Part shown: piece after piece, positions 13,025 through 22,441 of the stretch
How the letters are laid out: every line of letters starts with the position of its first letter
Numbering within the stretch: position 1 is the stretch's first letter
NCBI GenBank assembly: GCA_027067965.1
Contig: JAMOUV010000027.1
Location: forward strand, 1-64,000
Reading direction: 5' to 3'
DNA: 64,000 bases
Origin: Flavobacteriales bacterium
Lineage (GTDB): Bacteria > Bacteroidota > Bacteroidia > Flavobacteriales > Flavobacteriaceae
The notes under the pieces: model-generated
Seen by the model: the letters and a program-made list of their open reading frames with translations, nothing else
What the model was told of the DNA's origin: nothing
Databases searched by the model: none
Program-made: the position numbers and the translations under genes

Positions 13025-14911
13025 TTATAAAAACCAAGGTTTAGTAGTATTTGTTGTTACAAAATCCAAATTTAATTCTTTGAAATATTTGCTAAACTTA
13101 GAAATCAATTTAGGATAAAAAATAGATACAGGAAATGCCTTAGCGTTGAATCCTCTGTAATTTGCACCCGAAAGATTTAAGATATCTTGAAGATATTTTT
13201 CATGAAAATTGTAAAATTCTTCCTTGTTAGAATAATGAAAAGTTATATGCAATGGATTCCCATACCTTTTATATACTTTTTTAGAATGTAAGTTTAAACC
13301 TTCTGTCCATAAAAGAAATTCGTTATTACTTAATTGAATGTATGAACTTTCATAAGGCACTAAACTATTTTCATTTTTATTAAATCCAAAGAACTTAGGA
13401 TTATCATTAATTTTAATAATAGATAATTCAATATTATTATCAATCGTCCTTAAGGCATTTTCTATTGTTTTAATATCATTTTTATTAATCTTCTCAGATA
13501 CATGAAAAACTATTTTTTCATAATTTTGATAATTCCTAACTATTTCTTTGATATTGTAAGCTAGACTTTTTAAAAATGCATGTTTATCTTGTTCGTCCGC
13601 TAATTGTTTTATTTCTAGAAATTTACCGGAAGAATCCAATAAAACAGAATAAGAATAAAACCTTAATATCTTTTTAGTTTCCTCGTCATATTTATGAGAT
13701 TGACCTATACCTACAATTAATGTATTTTTATTACTCGGAGTTACTATCCAAGGAACACCACCTAATTTTGAAAAAATTTGTAATGCTATACTACCTACAG
13801 ACCATTTTAATTGGAGATTATTATTAATAGTTTCTATATGAACAACTTGAGAAGGTATATTAAATTTCAAACATTTATTTTTCAATTTAATATAAAAACG
13901 CTCTTCTTTTTTTGGCAAAACAATTATAATAATGGGATTCAGTTTCTTCGTTTCTAGAATCTTACTAAAAATTTTATCTAACTCAGTATCAGAATATTCT
14001 TTTATATAAAATGCCTTTGTGTTATATTTGTTTTGGTTTGGTAATTTAAATGTTGATAATCCTTTAAAAGTTATAAAAGAATCCCCGTTAAGTGCTTGCA
14101 ATAAATCTAATGCATAAGGTCTATGTTCGGGTTTAAAAATATAAAAATAAAAGGGCGATTCATTAATTTCTTGGTAAGGTCCAAATTCCATAATTCCTCT
14201 GAACTGAGAATTCATTTGTTGATTATTTGAAAATAAATATTGTTTTATTTTCAAAAAACTAGATTTAAGTTCTTGAAATGAAGAAGAAATTTCTATTGCA
14301 TTTGTTAGATATTTAATTTTTGGCAAAAAAGTATCAATAAAATTAAATAAATAAGTGTATTTATCTATATAATAATTTAAATTACTTTGATAGTCGTCAT
14401 TTAAAGATAAAGAATGTTTTAATACCTCTTTGTTAAAGGGATATTTATCTGATTTTATAAATTTATAATTAATGAGAAAACCAAATGCTTTTCTGTTTTT
14501 TAAAAAATAGGGTTCTAACCAAATAGTGCGATCTCCAATAACTTTTTGGTTTTTATCTTTTATTTTTTCAATTAAAAAATATACACGTTTTTGCTCAAAT
14601 TTCTTTGAATATTGGTGTAATTTTATATGCTCTTCATTAGACCTTTTTATCAAAAGATATTTTAAGTATTCTTTTGTAAGGTCTATATTTGTAGAAGCTT
14701 TACAACTAAATAACTCGGCATCTTTTAAAGGATAAAAACTTACCCAATAAGGAATATATTTTCCATTTTCATCAGGTAATTTATAATATCGAACCTTTTT
14801 ATCCCATTTTTTTTCATTCGGCTTTACTTTTTTACGAAATACATCAAATGTAAAATCCGAACTTTTTAATGGTAAAAAATTCAGGGTAATTATATGATTT
14901 TTCATATTCAT
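13025..14911 (-). CDS. Prokaryotic Argonaute, PAZ-less, catalytically inactive PIWI
   Basis: 628 residues. I read residues 1-250 as an N/linker region (ending FRGIMEFGPYQE), about 255-390 as MID, and 395-628 as PIWI. The MID 5'-phosphate pocket residues appear present: Tyr340/Lys342, Gln355 (IPSQVV) and Lys382 (FSKLGG). In PIWI the first catalytic Asp is replaced by Gly403 (VGIGQSH) and the second region reads FHVSEK instead of a DG motif, so no slicing is expected. There is no recognisable PAZ. It would bind a guide, recognise invader nucleic acid and switch on the SIR2 partner. It starts 6 nt after hsdS. Family inference from motifs only; closest class is inactive long-B or short pAgo. Confidence 0.82.
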   Translation of the reverse strand: MNMKNHIITLNFLPLKSSDFTFDVFRKKVKPNEKKWDKKVRYYKLPDENGKYIPYWVSFYPLKDAELFSCKASTNIDLTKEYLKYLLIKRSNEEHIKLHQYSKKFEQKRVYFLIEKIKDKNQKVIGDRTIWLEPYFLKNRKAFGFLINYKFIKSDKYPFNKEVLKHSLSLNDDYQSNLNYYIDKYTYLFNFIDTFLPKIKYLTNAIEISSSFQELKSSFLKIKQYLFSNNQQMNSQFRGIMEFGPYQEINESPFYFYIFKPEHRPYALDLLQALNGDSFITFKGLSTFKLPNQNKYNTKAFYIKEYSDTELDKIFSKILETKKLNPIIIIVLPKKEERFYIKLKNKCLKFNIPSQVVHIETINNNLQLKWSVGSIALQIFSKLGGVPWIVTPSNKNTLIVGIGQSHKYDEETKKILRFYSYSVLLDSSGKFLEIKQLADEQDKHAFLKSLAYNIKEIVRNYQNYEKIVFHVSEKINKNDIKTIENALRTIDNNIELSIIKINDNPKFFGFNKNENSLVPYESSYIQLSNNEFLLWTEGLNLHSKKVYKRYGNPLHITFHYSNKEEFYNFHEKYLQDILNLSGANYRGFNAKAFPVSIFYPKLISKFSKYFKELNLDFVTTNTTKPWFL

Positions 14912-14917
14912 CCGTAT

Positions 14918-16234
14918 TCATTTATCAAATGCTTCTTTCAATATTGCTTGCATCAGCATTTCGGCGTGTTGTTCGCTTTTTTGGATTTCTTCTTCCATTG
15001 CCGATACTTTTTGCATAATGCTTTCAACTTTTTCTACAATGGCTTTTTGTTCGGCTAGTGGGGGTAAAGATATTTTAATAGAACTTAATGATTTACCTGA
15101 TAAATTTCCTATTCCCATTCCTTTTTTATATTGATTAATTAACTTTGAATCATATAAAAACATCATAAAATAGTAAATGTATTTCACTTTAATATTTCCA
15201 TAAAGGCGAACTCTATGAATATGGTTTTGAAAACAAATATTATAGTCATAATTCCATATTGCAGAGCGTCCTACATCGCCTCCTTCACAAATTAATAAAT
15301 CTCCTTTTCTTGCAGTGCAACGTTCTAATTCTTTTTGCTCAACTTTAATTTTTTTTAGATTATTTAAATTGAAATAATTCCAATATAAGTTAGAAGTTGT
15401 AATATATTCATAGTATTTACCTGTATTTTTACTTTTGTGTAAAGTTTTACCTGAATTATGTTTAGCTATTTCTCCCAATCTACACCAAACCCAACCTTCC
15501 GGCAATTCAAAGGGAATTTCTTCCGGGCTAATGGGCGGCAGCGGTTTTTGTTTACGGATTTTTTTCTCTTTAATCAGTTTTTCTTTTTCGGTTTTGATGC
15601 GTTTTAGCAGTTCGCTTGCGGGTTCTGTGTCGGGGTGTTGTTGGCGCCACTTTTTGGTGAGTTTGCCTTGTATGGCGTCTTGTAATAGGGATTGTTTCAG
15701 GTGTTTTATGTGTTGTTTTTGTTGGGTGATTTCGTTAAGTAAATTTGATTGTTTTTCTTTAAATATCAGTAATTTATCTAAAATATTCTGTTGCTCTTTT
15801 TTTTTAGGAAGTATAACTTTTTGATTAAAAAATTTATCTTTTTGCAATCTAATTCTTTGTGTTGTTCCATCACTCGCTTTTTTACATATTTCATCAAACC
15901 AAGTAGTTGCAGTTAATTCAAGAAATAAAGGTTTTGATATAATGTTTTCATCTATTTCAAAATACCAAAAATCATTAGTTACAATAGCACCATCAAGTTT
16001 TTCGGGAACAATTCCAAAAGCACCATTTCTTGCATCAATTCCTGAAAGAATAAAATCGCCTTTTTTAACTTCATACATATTAGATTTAATCTCTTTTCCT
16101 TTTTTTAAGCCACGTAAAACCACACCTTTGTGCTTCATTTTAATTGTAACTAATTTATATTCTTTGTCAGCATCAAGACTAACAGGCCGTTTTATTCTTT
16201 TCAAAAAATCTCCTATTTTGTATTCTTTTCCCAT
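14918..16234 (-). CDS. hsdS: Type I restriction-modification specificity subunit
   Basis: 438-residue HsdS that reads the bipartite target for the type I complex. It has two target-recognition halves (about 1-150 and 245-390), each followed by a conserved helical spacer: KKEQQNILDKLLIFKEKQSNL (in part, about 145-170) and LAEQKAIVEKVESIMQKVSAM (in part, about 395-415). The pattern PLPPI/PFELPEGWVWCRLGEIA before the second recognition domain is typical. Its ATG overlaps the hsdM stop by one base (TAATG), indicating coupled translation. The Argonaute gene follows after 6 nt. Confidence 0.93.
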   Translation of the reverse strand: MGKEYKIGDFLKRIKRPVSLDADKEYKLVTIKMKHKGVVLRGLKKGKEIKSNMYEVKKGDFILSGIDARNGAFGIVPEKLDGAIVTNDFWYFEIDENIISKPLFLELTATTWFDEICKKASDGTTQRIRLQKDKFFNQKVILPKKKEQQNILDKLLIFKEKQSNLLNEITQQKQHIKHLKQSLLQDAIQGKLTKKWRQQHPDTEPASELLKRIKTEKEKLIKEKKIRKQKPLPPISPEEIPFELPEGWVWCRLGEIAKHNSGKTLHKSKNTGKYYEYITTSNLYWNYFNLNNLKKIKVEQKELERCTARKGDLLICEGGDVGRSAIWNYDYNICFQNHIHRVRLYGNIKVKYIYYFMMFLYDSKLINQYKKGMGIGNLSGKSLSSIKISLPPLAEQKAIVEKVESIMQKVSAMEEEIQKSEQHAEMLMQAILKEAFDK

Positions 16235-17670
16235 TATTTCACCAACTTTTCAAGTTCATTTAGTAAAGAATTAGCTTTGCTAAAAGAAGTTTTTAATTTT
16301 TCAATAACTTCTTCTGTTGAAAATTCAATTTCTTCCACTTTTACATTCGGGTTCTTAATATCCAAATCCCAATCTTTTAAGTCTTCTACTTTTACTTTCC
16401 ACGCTACTTCGGTTTCCTGGCGGTTGTTCCACCATTCAATAAGCGGTTTAAATTCTTCAAACCTGATGGGTTTGGTTTTGCTGTATGATTTTTGTCCTTC
16501 GGGCAAGCGGTGTTCGTAATACCAAATTTCTTTGGTAGGGCTTCCTTTTTCAAAAAACAATAAATTGGTGCTTACCGTCGCCGGAAAAAAGGTGCTTTGC
16601 GGCAGGCGAACAATGGTGTGTAGGTTGGCTTCGGTCAGTAGTTTTTTGCGGATACGCATTTTTACTCCGTCGCCGGTGATGGAACCGTCGGGTAATACAA
16701 TGGCGGCTCTACCATTAGATTTAAGCAATTTAAGAATTAAAATAAGAAATAAATCAGCTGATTCCTTGGTTCTAAATGATGCCGGAAAGTTGGTTTCGAC
16801 TCCATCGGCAATTTTAGCGCCAAAGGGTGGATTGGCCAAAATAACATCCACTTGATCCTTGCGACCAATACTGTTGTATTCGGTTTTTAAACTATCTTTA
16901 TATACATAATTGGGAACATCAATATCATGTAATATCAAATTGGTTAATCCTAATACATATGCAACAGGTTTCAATTCCCATCCACTAATGCTTTGTTGTA
17001 AAATATTTTCATCTTCCACAGTGCGAACATATTTTTCTCGAATATGATCAATGGCGGCCGTTAGGAACCCTCCTGTGCCTGCGGCCGGATCTAGTACTTT
17101 TTCTCCCAATTTAGGGTCGGTCAAAAGTGTCATTAGGCGTGTGACGGCACGCGGGGTATAATATTCACCTTTATTTCCGGCATCACGTAGTTCACGTAAA
17201 ATGGTTTCATATATGGTTCCAAAAATGTGCTTATCTTCCGAATTATTAAAATCTATTTCATTAAGTTTATTAATGACTTTACGAATTAAATAACCTGATT
17301 TCATATAATTATGTGTTCCTTCAAATACCTCTCGTACAATGGCGGCTCTTTTAGGATATTCTGGATTTTGTAATTTTTTTAATGTAGCAAAAAGACCTTC
17401 CTTTCCTTCTGCATTGCTATCTATAAATTCCAATAATTCGTCACCAGTTATACCTTCAGGATTTGCTGCCCAATTTCGCCATTGAAATTTTTCGGGTATA
17501 ACTGATTTATAGCCATCCTTAATTATTTCTAGCTCTTGATCTTTATCATCGAGAATTTTAAGGAATAGCATCCAACCTAATTGTTCCAAACGTTGTGCAT
17601 CACCTGAAATACCCCGGTCTTGACGCATTATATTTCTTATATTCTTAATTACAGCATCTATATTACTCAT
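16234..17670 (-). CDS. hsdM: Type I restriction-modification DNA methyltransferase subunit
   Basis: 478-residue HsdM, an N6-adenine methyltransferase. An N-terminal helical domain (about 1-140) precedes the AdoMet site DPAAGTGGFLTAAI (about 189-202) and the catalytic NPPFG motif (about 264-268, in VILANPPFGAKI). With HsdS it methylates host sites; with HsdR it restricts unmodified DNA. It starts 3 nt after the hsdR stop. Composition is AT-rich like its neighbours. The sequence appears intact with no frameshift. Confidence 0.95.
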   Translation of the reverse strand: MSNIDAVIKNIRNIMRQDRGISGDAQRLEQLGWMLFLKILDDKDQELEIIKDGYKSVIPEKFQWRNWAANPEGITGDELLEFIDSNAEGKEGLFATLKKLQNPEYPKRAAIVREVFEGTHNYMKSGYLIRKVINKLNEIDFNNSEDKHIFGTIYETILRELRDAGNKGEYYTPRAVTRLMTLLTDPKLGEKVLDPAAGTGGFLTAAIDHIREKYVRTVEDENILQQSISGWELKPVAYVLGLTNLILHDIDVPNYVYKDSLKTEYNSIGRKDQVDVILANPPFGAKIADGVETNFPASFRTKESADLFLILILKLLKSNGRAAIVLPDGSITGDGVKMRIRKKLLTEANLHTIVRLPQSTFFPATVSTNLLFFEKGSPTKEIWYYEHRLPEGQKSYSKTKPIRFEEFKPLIEWWNNRQETEVAWKVKVEDLKDWDLDIKNPNVKVEEIEFSTEEVIEKLKTSFSKANSLLNELEKLVK

Positions 17671-17673
17671 ACC

Positions 17674-20046
17674 TTATGCAATATTATATAATTCTTTTTC
17701 CAACTCCATTAGAGCTTCAATATATTTTTCCTTTGAACCAAATGCATTAATTAATTCCAAAGGTGTTCCAATTTTATTAAAAGGACTAAGTTTTAATACT
17801 TCCGTTTTCTCAATGGTTTCTAAGCCATCGTCAGCATATTTATCTAATAATGCTTCCAAAACTTTACGTGCTTTTTCTCCGTACTTTTCAAAATAATTTT
17901 TCTTTTTTACACGCCTTGCTCTTTCTCTTCTTGTTAAAGGTTTGGCATCAAATGCAATATGACAAATCAAGTCAAATGGGTCATATTCCTTTCCCACTTC
18001 TTCTTTTAGTCGTTCAAAAAATACACCATGCTTTTCTAATTCTTTAATAATCACTTCTTTTTTATCAGCATTATTCCATTTATTGAGAAAATCATCCAGA
18101 CTTGTGTATGTATTCAAAATATTTTTCTTGGTGTAATCTTTTAAATTTTCTGTAATTAATTTTCCAGTTTTAGGATCAATATATTGAACTCTCTCGTTAA
18201 TTATATTTACATCGACACCATTTACAAAATATTTAGAAGGGGGCTCACTAATTAAATCCTCATTAATAGAAACAGGGGAACTTTCAGGAAATTCAATAAT
18301 ATCCCCATTTTCTTCTTCAAATAAATAATCATCAACTTCATCTTCAATAATAGATAAATTATCCTTTTCAGTAGTTTCTTTGATCATTATAGGTTCTCCA
18401 TCAAAGGCAGGATCTGCAAATAAGTCGGTAACATTTCTAAAATCCATTATAGTAAAGTAGGTTTTTCCATATTCTTCATTAATCCGTGTTCCACGTCCAA
18501 TTATTTGTTTAAACTCAGTCATGGAATTTATATTACTATCAAGGACAATTAATTTACATGTTTGAGCATCAATTCCTGTTGTCATTAATTTAGATGTAGT
18601 AGCTATAACAGGATATTTTTCTTCGGGATTGATAAAATTATCCAATTCACGTTTCCCTTCTTCATTATCGCCTGTTATTTGCATTATGTATTTATGATTT
18701 TGTTCTACTAGATCGGCATTAGCATTAACCAACGCTTTTCGCATACCTTCTGCATGTTCAATGTCTGTACAAAATACGATGGTTTTTGCGAATCTGTCAT
18801 ATCCTTTTAAGTACTCGGTGATTTTGTTCGCTACAATTTTTCTCCTTTCATCTACTACTATATTACGGTCAAAATCTGTTCGGTTATAAATTCGATCTTC
18901 CACTGGATTACCATTTTTGTCCAAAAAACCTTGTGGTGGTCTCCATCCTTCAACATCTATATCTAAGGTAACCTTAATTACTTTATAAGGGGCCAAAAAT
19001 CCATCTTCAATTCCTTGTTTTAAAGAATAAATATAGATAGGTTCTCCAAAATATTCAATATTGGAAACATCTCGGGTTTCTTTTGGCGTTGCTGTTAATC
19101 CTATGTGTGTAGCTCCATTGAAATATTCTAAAATTTCACGCCATTTACTATCCTCTCGTGCACTTCCTCGATGGCATTCATCCACTACCACCAAATCAAA
19201 AAAATCCCTGCTGAATTGCTTGTAAGCATCTATCCCTTCATTATTTGATAAGCCTTGATAAAGAGCAAGATATATGTCATATGCGGTATCTATTTTATGA
19301 TTTTTAATAATAGTCATGGCATCTTTAAAATGTCTGAAATCACCCCTTGCTGTTTGATAGATTAAAGCATTTCGGTCGGCTAGAAATAATATACGTTTTT
19401 TGGCGCCACTTTTCCATAAACGATAAATAATTTGAAATGCCGTAAAAGTCTTTCCTGTTCCTGTAGCCATTACTAGCATTATTCTATTTTGACCTTTGGC
19501 AATGGCCTCAACGGTTCTATTAATAGCAATTTGCTGATAATATCGCGGTTCTTTCCCCGAAGGATCAATAAAATAGTCTTGAGTTATAATTTTTTCTTCT
19601 TCTGGTGTATGAATTCCTTTATGTTTTTTATATTTTTTCCATAACTCCTCAGGACTTGGAAATTCATCTAAGGAAAGTTCCATTTCAATTTTTCCTTCAT
19701 TTAAAGTTTTGTCATGAAAATAAAATCCATCGCCATTACTACTAAAAACAAAGGGGATATCAAGAATATCCGCATATTCAAGAGCTTGCTGAATTCCACT
19801 TTGCATAGAATGATTGTTATCCTTTGCTTCAATTAGAGCAATAGGAATATTGGGCTTATAAAATAAAATATAATCAGCAAATTTTCTTTTTCCTCGAGCG
19901 GTCATTTTTCCTTTAACATAAATACGACCATCTGTGAAATAAATTTCTCGCCCTATTTGTGTTAATTCATCCCATCCCGCGTTGATTAGCGCCGGAGTAA
20001 TAAATTTTGCTTTAATATCGGCCTCCGAAAATTTTTTTTTATTCAT
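17674..20046 (-). CDS. hsdR: Type I restriction-modification endonuclease/translocase subunit
   Basis: About 790 residues, EcoEI-type HsdR. The N-terminal nuclease domain includes FADYILFYKPNIPIALIEAKD (in part, about 55-75) with the D...EAK residues. The superfamily 2 motor has Walker A MATGTGKT (about 190-197), DECH box (VVVDECHRG, about 288), and TATP (about 322-325). The C-terminal EcoEI_R_C region is from about 640. I place the start at the ATG at 20046 (MNKKKFSEADIKAKF) rather than at 20088, because homologues begin here. First gene of the hsdR-hsdM-hsdS-Argonaute-SIR2 chain; its promoter should lie in 20047-20250. Confidence 0.94.
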   Translation of the reverse strand: MNKKKFSEADIKAKFITPALINAGWDELTQIGREIYFTDGRIYVKGKMTARGKRKFADYILFYKPNIPIALIEAKDNNHSMQSGIQQALEYADILDIPFVFSSNGDGFYFHDKTLNEGKIEMELSLDEFPSPEELWKKYKKHKGIHTPEEEKIITQDYFIDPSGKEPRYYQQIAINRTVEAIAKGQNRIMLVMATGTGKTFTAFQIIYRLWKSGAKKRILFLADRNALIYQTARGDFRHFKDAMTIIKNHKIDTAYDIYLALYQGLSNNEGIDAYKQFSRDFFDLVVVDECHRGSAREDSKWREILEYFNGATHIGLTATPKETRDVSNIEYFGEPIYIYSLKQGIEDGFLAPYKVIKVTLDIDVEGWRPPQGFLDKNGNPVEDRIYNRTDFDRNIVVDERRKIVANKITEYLKGYDRFAKTIVFCTDIEHAEGMRKALVNANADLVEQNHKYIMQITGDNEEGKRELDNFINPEEKYPVIATTSKLMTTGIDAQTCKLIVLDSNINSMTEFKQIIGRGTRINEEYGKTYFTIMDFRNVTDLFADPAFDGEPIMIKETTEKDNLSIIEDEVDDYLFEEENGDIIEFPESSPVSINEDLISEPPSKYFVNGVDVNIINERVQYIDPKTGKLITENLKDYTKKNILNTYTSLDDFLNKWNNADKKEVIIKELEKHGVFFERLKEEVGKEYDPFDLICHIAFDAKPLTRRERARRVKKKNYFEKYGEKARKVLEALLDKYADDGLETIEKTEVLKLSPFNKIGTPLELINAFGSKEKYIEALMELEKELYNIA

Positions 20047-20576
20047 TGAATTTTTGTAATAAATAAAAATACTTTTCAAATATATCAAATCCTATGTACC
20101 AAAACAAGATTTATAAAATATAATTTTTCGTTTTTGTATCATTTCATCCAAATCAATCCCCACATTTGGCACCGCGATAGGAATAATCCTGAACGCTAAA
20201 TTTAAATTTCCGTCGTTTCTTATCATAAAAAGACCATATTCCGTTATAGCAATACAATCAAACAACAGTCAAACAAATTTCGTTTACGGCCTGTACCTTA
20301 TCCCTATAACTTTAAATTACTAATTACTTGAGTTTTAAGTATTTATAATTATTGATTAAATGAAATGGTTTCAAAAAAATGCCCAACAAGACCAAAACAA
20401 TCAAGCAACAGTCAAACAACAGTCAAGCAAATTTTTGAATTATATTTACATATCATTTTTTGAAGCAAACCACCTAAAACGTTTTATATCAATTTCTTAG
20501 AAAATATCCTTTGAAAATATTTAAAATTTTTATACACCGGAACAGGCCGGTTTGTCAAACAACAGTCAAACAAATT
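20047..20576. repeat. Intergenic region with CAAACAACAGT-type repeats
   Basis: No gene recognised. It contains three related A/C-rich repeats: 20255-20280, 20399-20435 (with the word doubled) and 20554-20578, all built on CAACAGTCAAACAA and mostly ending in AAATTT. The last copy overlaps the stop codon of the regulator gene to its right. The region also carries the left copy of a 29-bp direct repeat (20161-20189). The upstream region of hsdR must contain the promoter for the defence operon, but I could not fix it. Confidence 0.5.
20161..20189. repeat. 29-bp direct repeat, left copy
   Basis: CACATTTGGCACCGCGATAG followed by GAATAATCC. It recurs at 22193-22221 with one difference (T to C at its 17th base). 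The copies are 2032 bp apart in the same orientation and enclose the AlbA_2 regulator gene; the bases outside the repeat do not match, so the repeat edge is sharp. Confidence 0.75.
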
Positions 20577-22037
20577 TTAAGCCCACCAGGGAACGTATTG
20601 CCTTGCTTTCGTGCCGACGCTTTCGTCATAAATTCTAATTTTTCCGGCTTGAATAGCTTCTTTTATGATGCGGGATACCATGGCTCTGTTTCGTTCGTCA
20701 ATGCCGAACCTTTCACGCAAGGAAGTATTGGTCATAAAATCATTTTGAATATACCGTAGAGATGCATGTAGATATGTGGCCCATATACGGTCTTGCTTGT
20801 TCATGTCTTTCAGTTGCTTGGGTGCAAACAAAATGGCGATCGTACTGTCGCCCGCTTCTCTAAAAACAGGCGCGGGAAGTTGATGTTGTTCCGTGGCGGC
20901 AACCGCTTTATCAATACCGCTTCCTCTTTCTTCACAAATATTAATTCGTCGCATAAATGCCGCCAAAATTTCATTACGCGACCTAGGCGGTGTGTCCAAA
21001 AACCGTTCCGTGTCCACCAAGGGAGTTCCCGGATTGGTGATTTCCATCCGGTTGTCAAAAATTTCTATCATTACCGAATTACCTCTTTGAAAAAAATCCT
21101 GATGAATGACGGCATTGGCAACCAATTCGCGAATAGATACATCGGGATAATCATGTTTCGTTTCTCTAAATGCTTCGCCAATGGTTTCTCTTACAGGCAC
21201 TAAATGATGTACCGTTTGAATAATTTCTTCAAATCCTACCGCATAACCTTTCTTTATTTCTATCTCCCGAATGGTTTGCAATTTTGTATTTCCATCGTAT
21301 TGAATAATTCGGACCGTTTTTCTTTTTAACGGATCAAATTGTGTTAAATCTTTTGCCAATAAAACGGCGCCTAAATAGGTAATGGAAAAACGTCCGTTTT
21401 CTAGTCTCTTAATCATTTCGTCATTTTCCAAACTTTCCAATATTCCCGACCTGTTTTCGGGAAAAGGCAATTTCAATAAATCAAAATAGCCCGCATAATC
21501 CAACAAATGCAACACCTCCGTTTCGCTTAAATCGAACGCCGCTATTTGTTTTTCAAAAGGAATGGCATCAAAAGTCCGCCAAAGCGCCCTTTCCTTTTCC
21601 GGTAAATCTTTCAATTTTTTCTTGTGTTCTCCCATTCGAATATATTCCGTTCCATTGAAACGAACGGGATAAATACGTGCAGGTGTAATTTCCAATAAAA
21701 CCACCTTTTTGCCGTCCACATTTATTTCATGAAAATTAAAATCTATGTTCGGTTCCAATAATCGTAAAAGCCAATTCATTAAGTTTTCATTTCCTACTTT
21801 TAATTCGAAAGGTTTAAAAGAAGTTCCCGTAATGCTTTTATCGTTATCATTGATCCCCCAAATCATATAAGCCCTTCTTTTGTGATGCAACGCCGCCGAA
21901 TTGGATAAAGCACTTATATATTCGCCTATCGTGTTTGGATTATAATTATTGCCTTTGAATTCCAACCACTCGGTTTCCTTTCCGTAATGCAACAATTCCT
22001 TGACTAAGGCAACGTAATAATCGTGGCTTTTTTTCAT
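20577..22037 (-). CDS. AlbA_2/Schlafen-like ATP-binding regulator (RecG-like HATPase type)
   Basis: About 486 residues. The N-terminal AlbA_2 (formerly AAA_4, Schlafen-like) domain starts at ETEWLEFKGNNYN and includes NSAALHHKRRAYMIWGI. The C-terminal part has the HATPase_c_4 signature ELVANAVIHQDF, IEIFDNRMEITNPG and EERGSGIDKAV, then a winged-helix-like tail. Such proteins are usually annotated as transcriptional regulators or RecG-like helicases and are common in defence islands and mobile regions. Start placed at the ATG at 22037 (MKKSHDYYVALVKELL); an upstream ATG at 22133 would add 32 residues without family resemblance. The gene lies between 29-bp direct repeats. Confidence 0.85.
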   Translation of the reverse strand: MKKSHDYYVALVKELLHYGKETEWLEFKGNNYNPNTIGEYISALSNSAALHHKRRAYMIWGINDNDKSITGTSFKPFELKVGNENLMNWLLRLLEPNIDFNFHEINVDGKKVVLLEITPARIYPVRFNGTEYIRMGEHKKKLKDLPEKERALWRTFDAIPFEKQIAAFDLSETEVLHLLDYAGYFDLLKLPFPENRSGILESLENDEMIKRLENGRFSITYLGAVLLAKDLTQFDPLKRKTVRIIQYDGNTKLQTIREIEIKKGYAVGFEEIIQTVHHLVPVRETIGEAFRETKHDYPDVSIRELVANAVIHQDFFQRGNSVMIEIFDNRMEITNPGTPLVDTERFLDTPPRSRNEILAAFMRRINICEERGSGIDKAVAATEQHQLPAPVFREAGDSTIAILFAPKQLKDMNKQDRIWATYLHASLRYIQNDFMTNTSLRERFGIDERNRAMVSRIIKEAIQAGKIRIYDESVGTKARQYVPWWA

Positions 22038-22441
22038 GATTTTGGATGAATGGTTTTTCATTAAATGATAATCAAATATAAGAATTATTGGCTTGATTAA
22101 ATACGATATCTTATATTGACAATATGCCTCCACTTCTTATATTCCCTCCTCAATTATACAGAAAAATCCGTCGATACATACGAATTAACCCTCACATTTG
22201 GCACCGCGACAGGAATAATCCGGTACGGAAAACAGGATTTTGACGGTATAATGTCGTCATTTTTATAAATTTAAAACAAATATTTTATTCCATACCACCG
22301 AAAAATTCCGTGACAAATACCGCATTCCGGTGTGTGCGGTGGAAAATAAATTTTTCATAGATGCAAATGCGTAAAGGATTTGCGTTGAAAGGTATTGTGA
22401 AGGAAAAAATGGAAAGATAGAGGAGGAAATGAATGCCACCT
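22038..22441. other. Intergenic region with second direct repeat
   Basis: The part 22038-22133 could belong to a longer regulator start but is more likely leader. The right copy of the 29-bp direct repeat is at 22193-22221. The rest (22222-22441) shows no gene, RNA or strong hairpin that I can support. Confidence 0.5.
22193..22221. repeat. 29-bp direct repeat, right copy
   Basis: Same orientation as 20161-20189 and identical at 28 of 29 positions. Position relative to the AlbA_2 gene suggests either the footprint of an inserted cassette or a repeated regulatory site. Confidence 0.75.
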
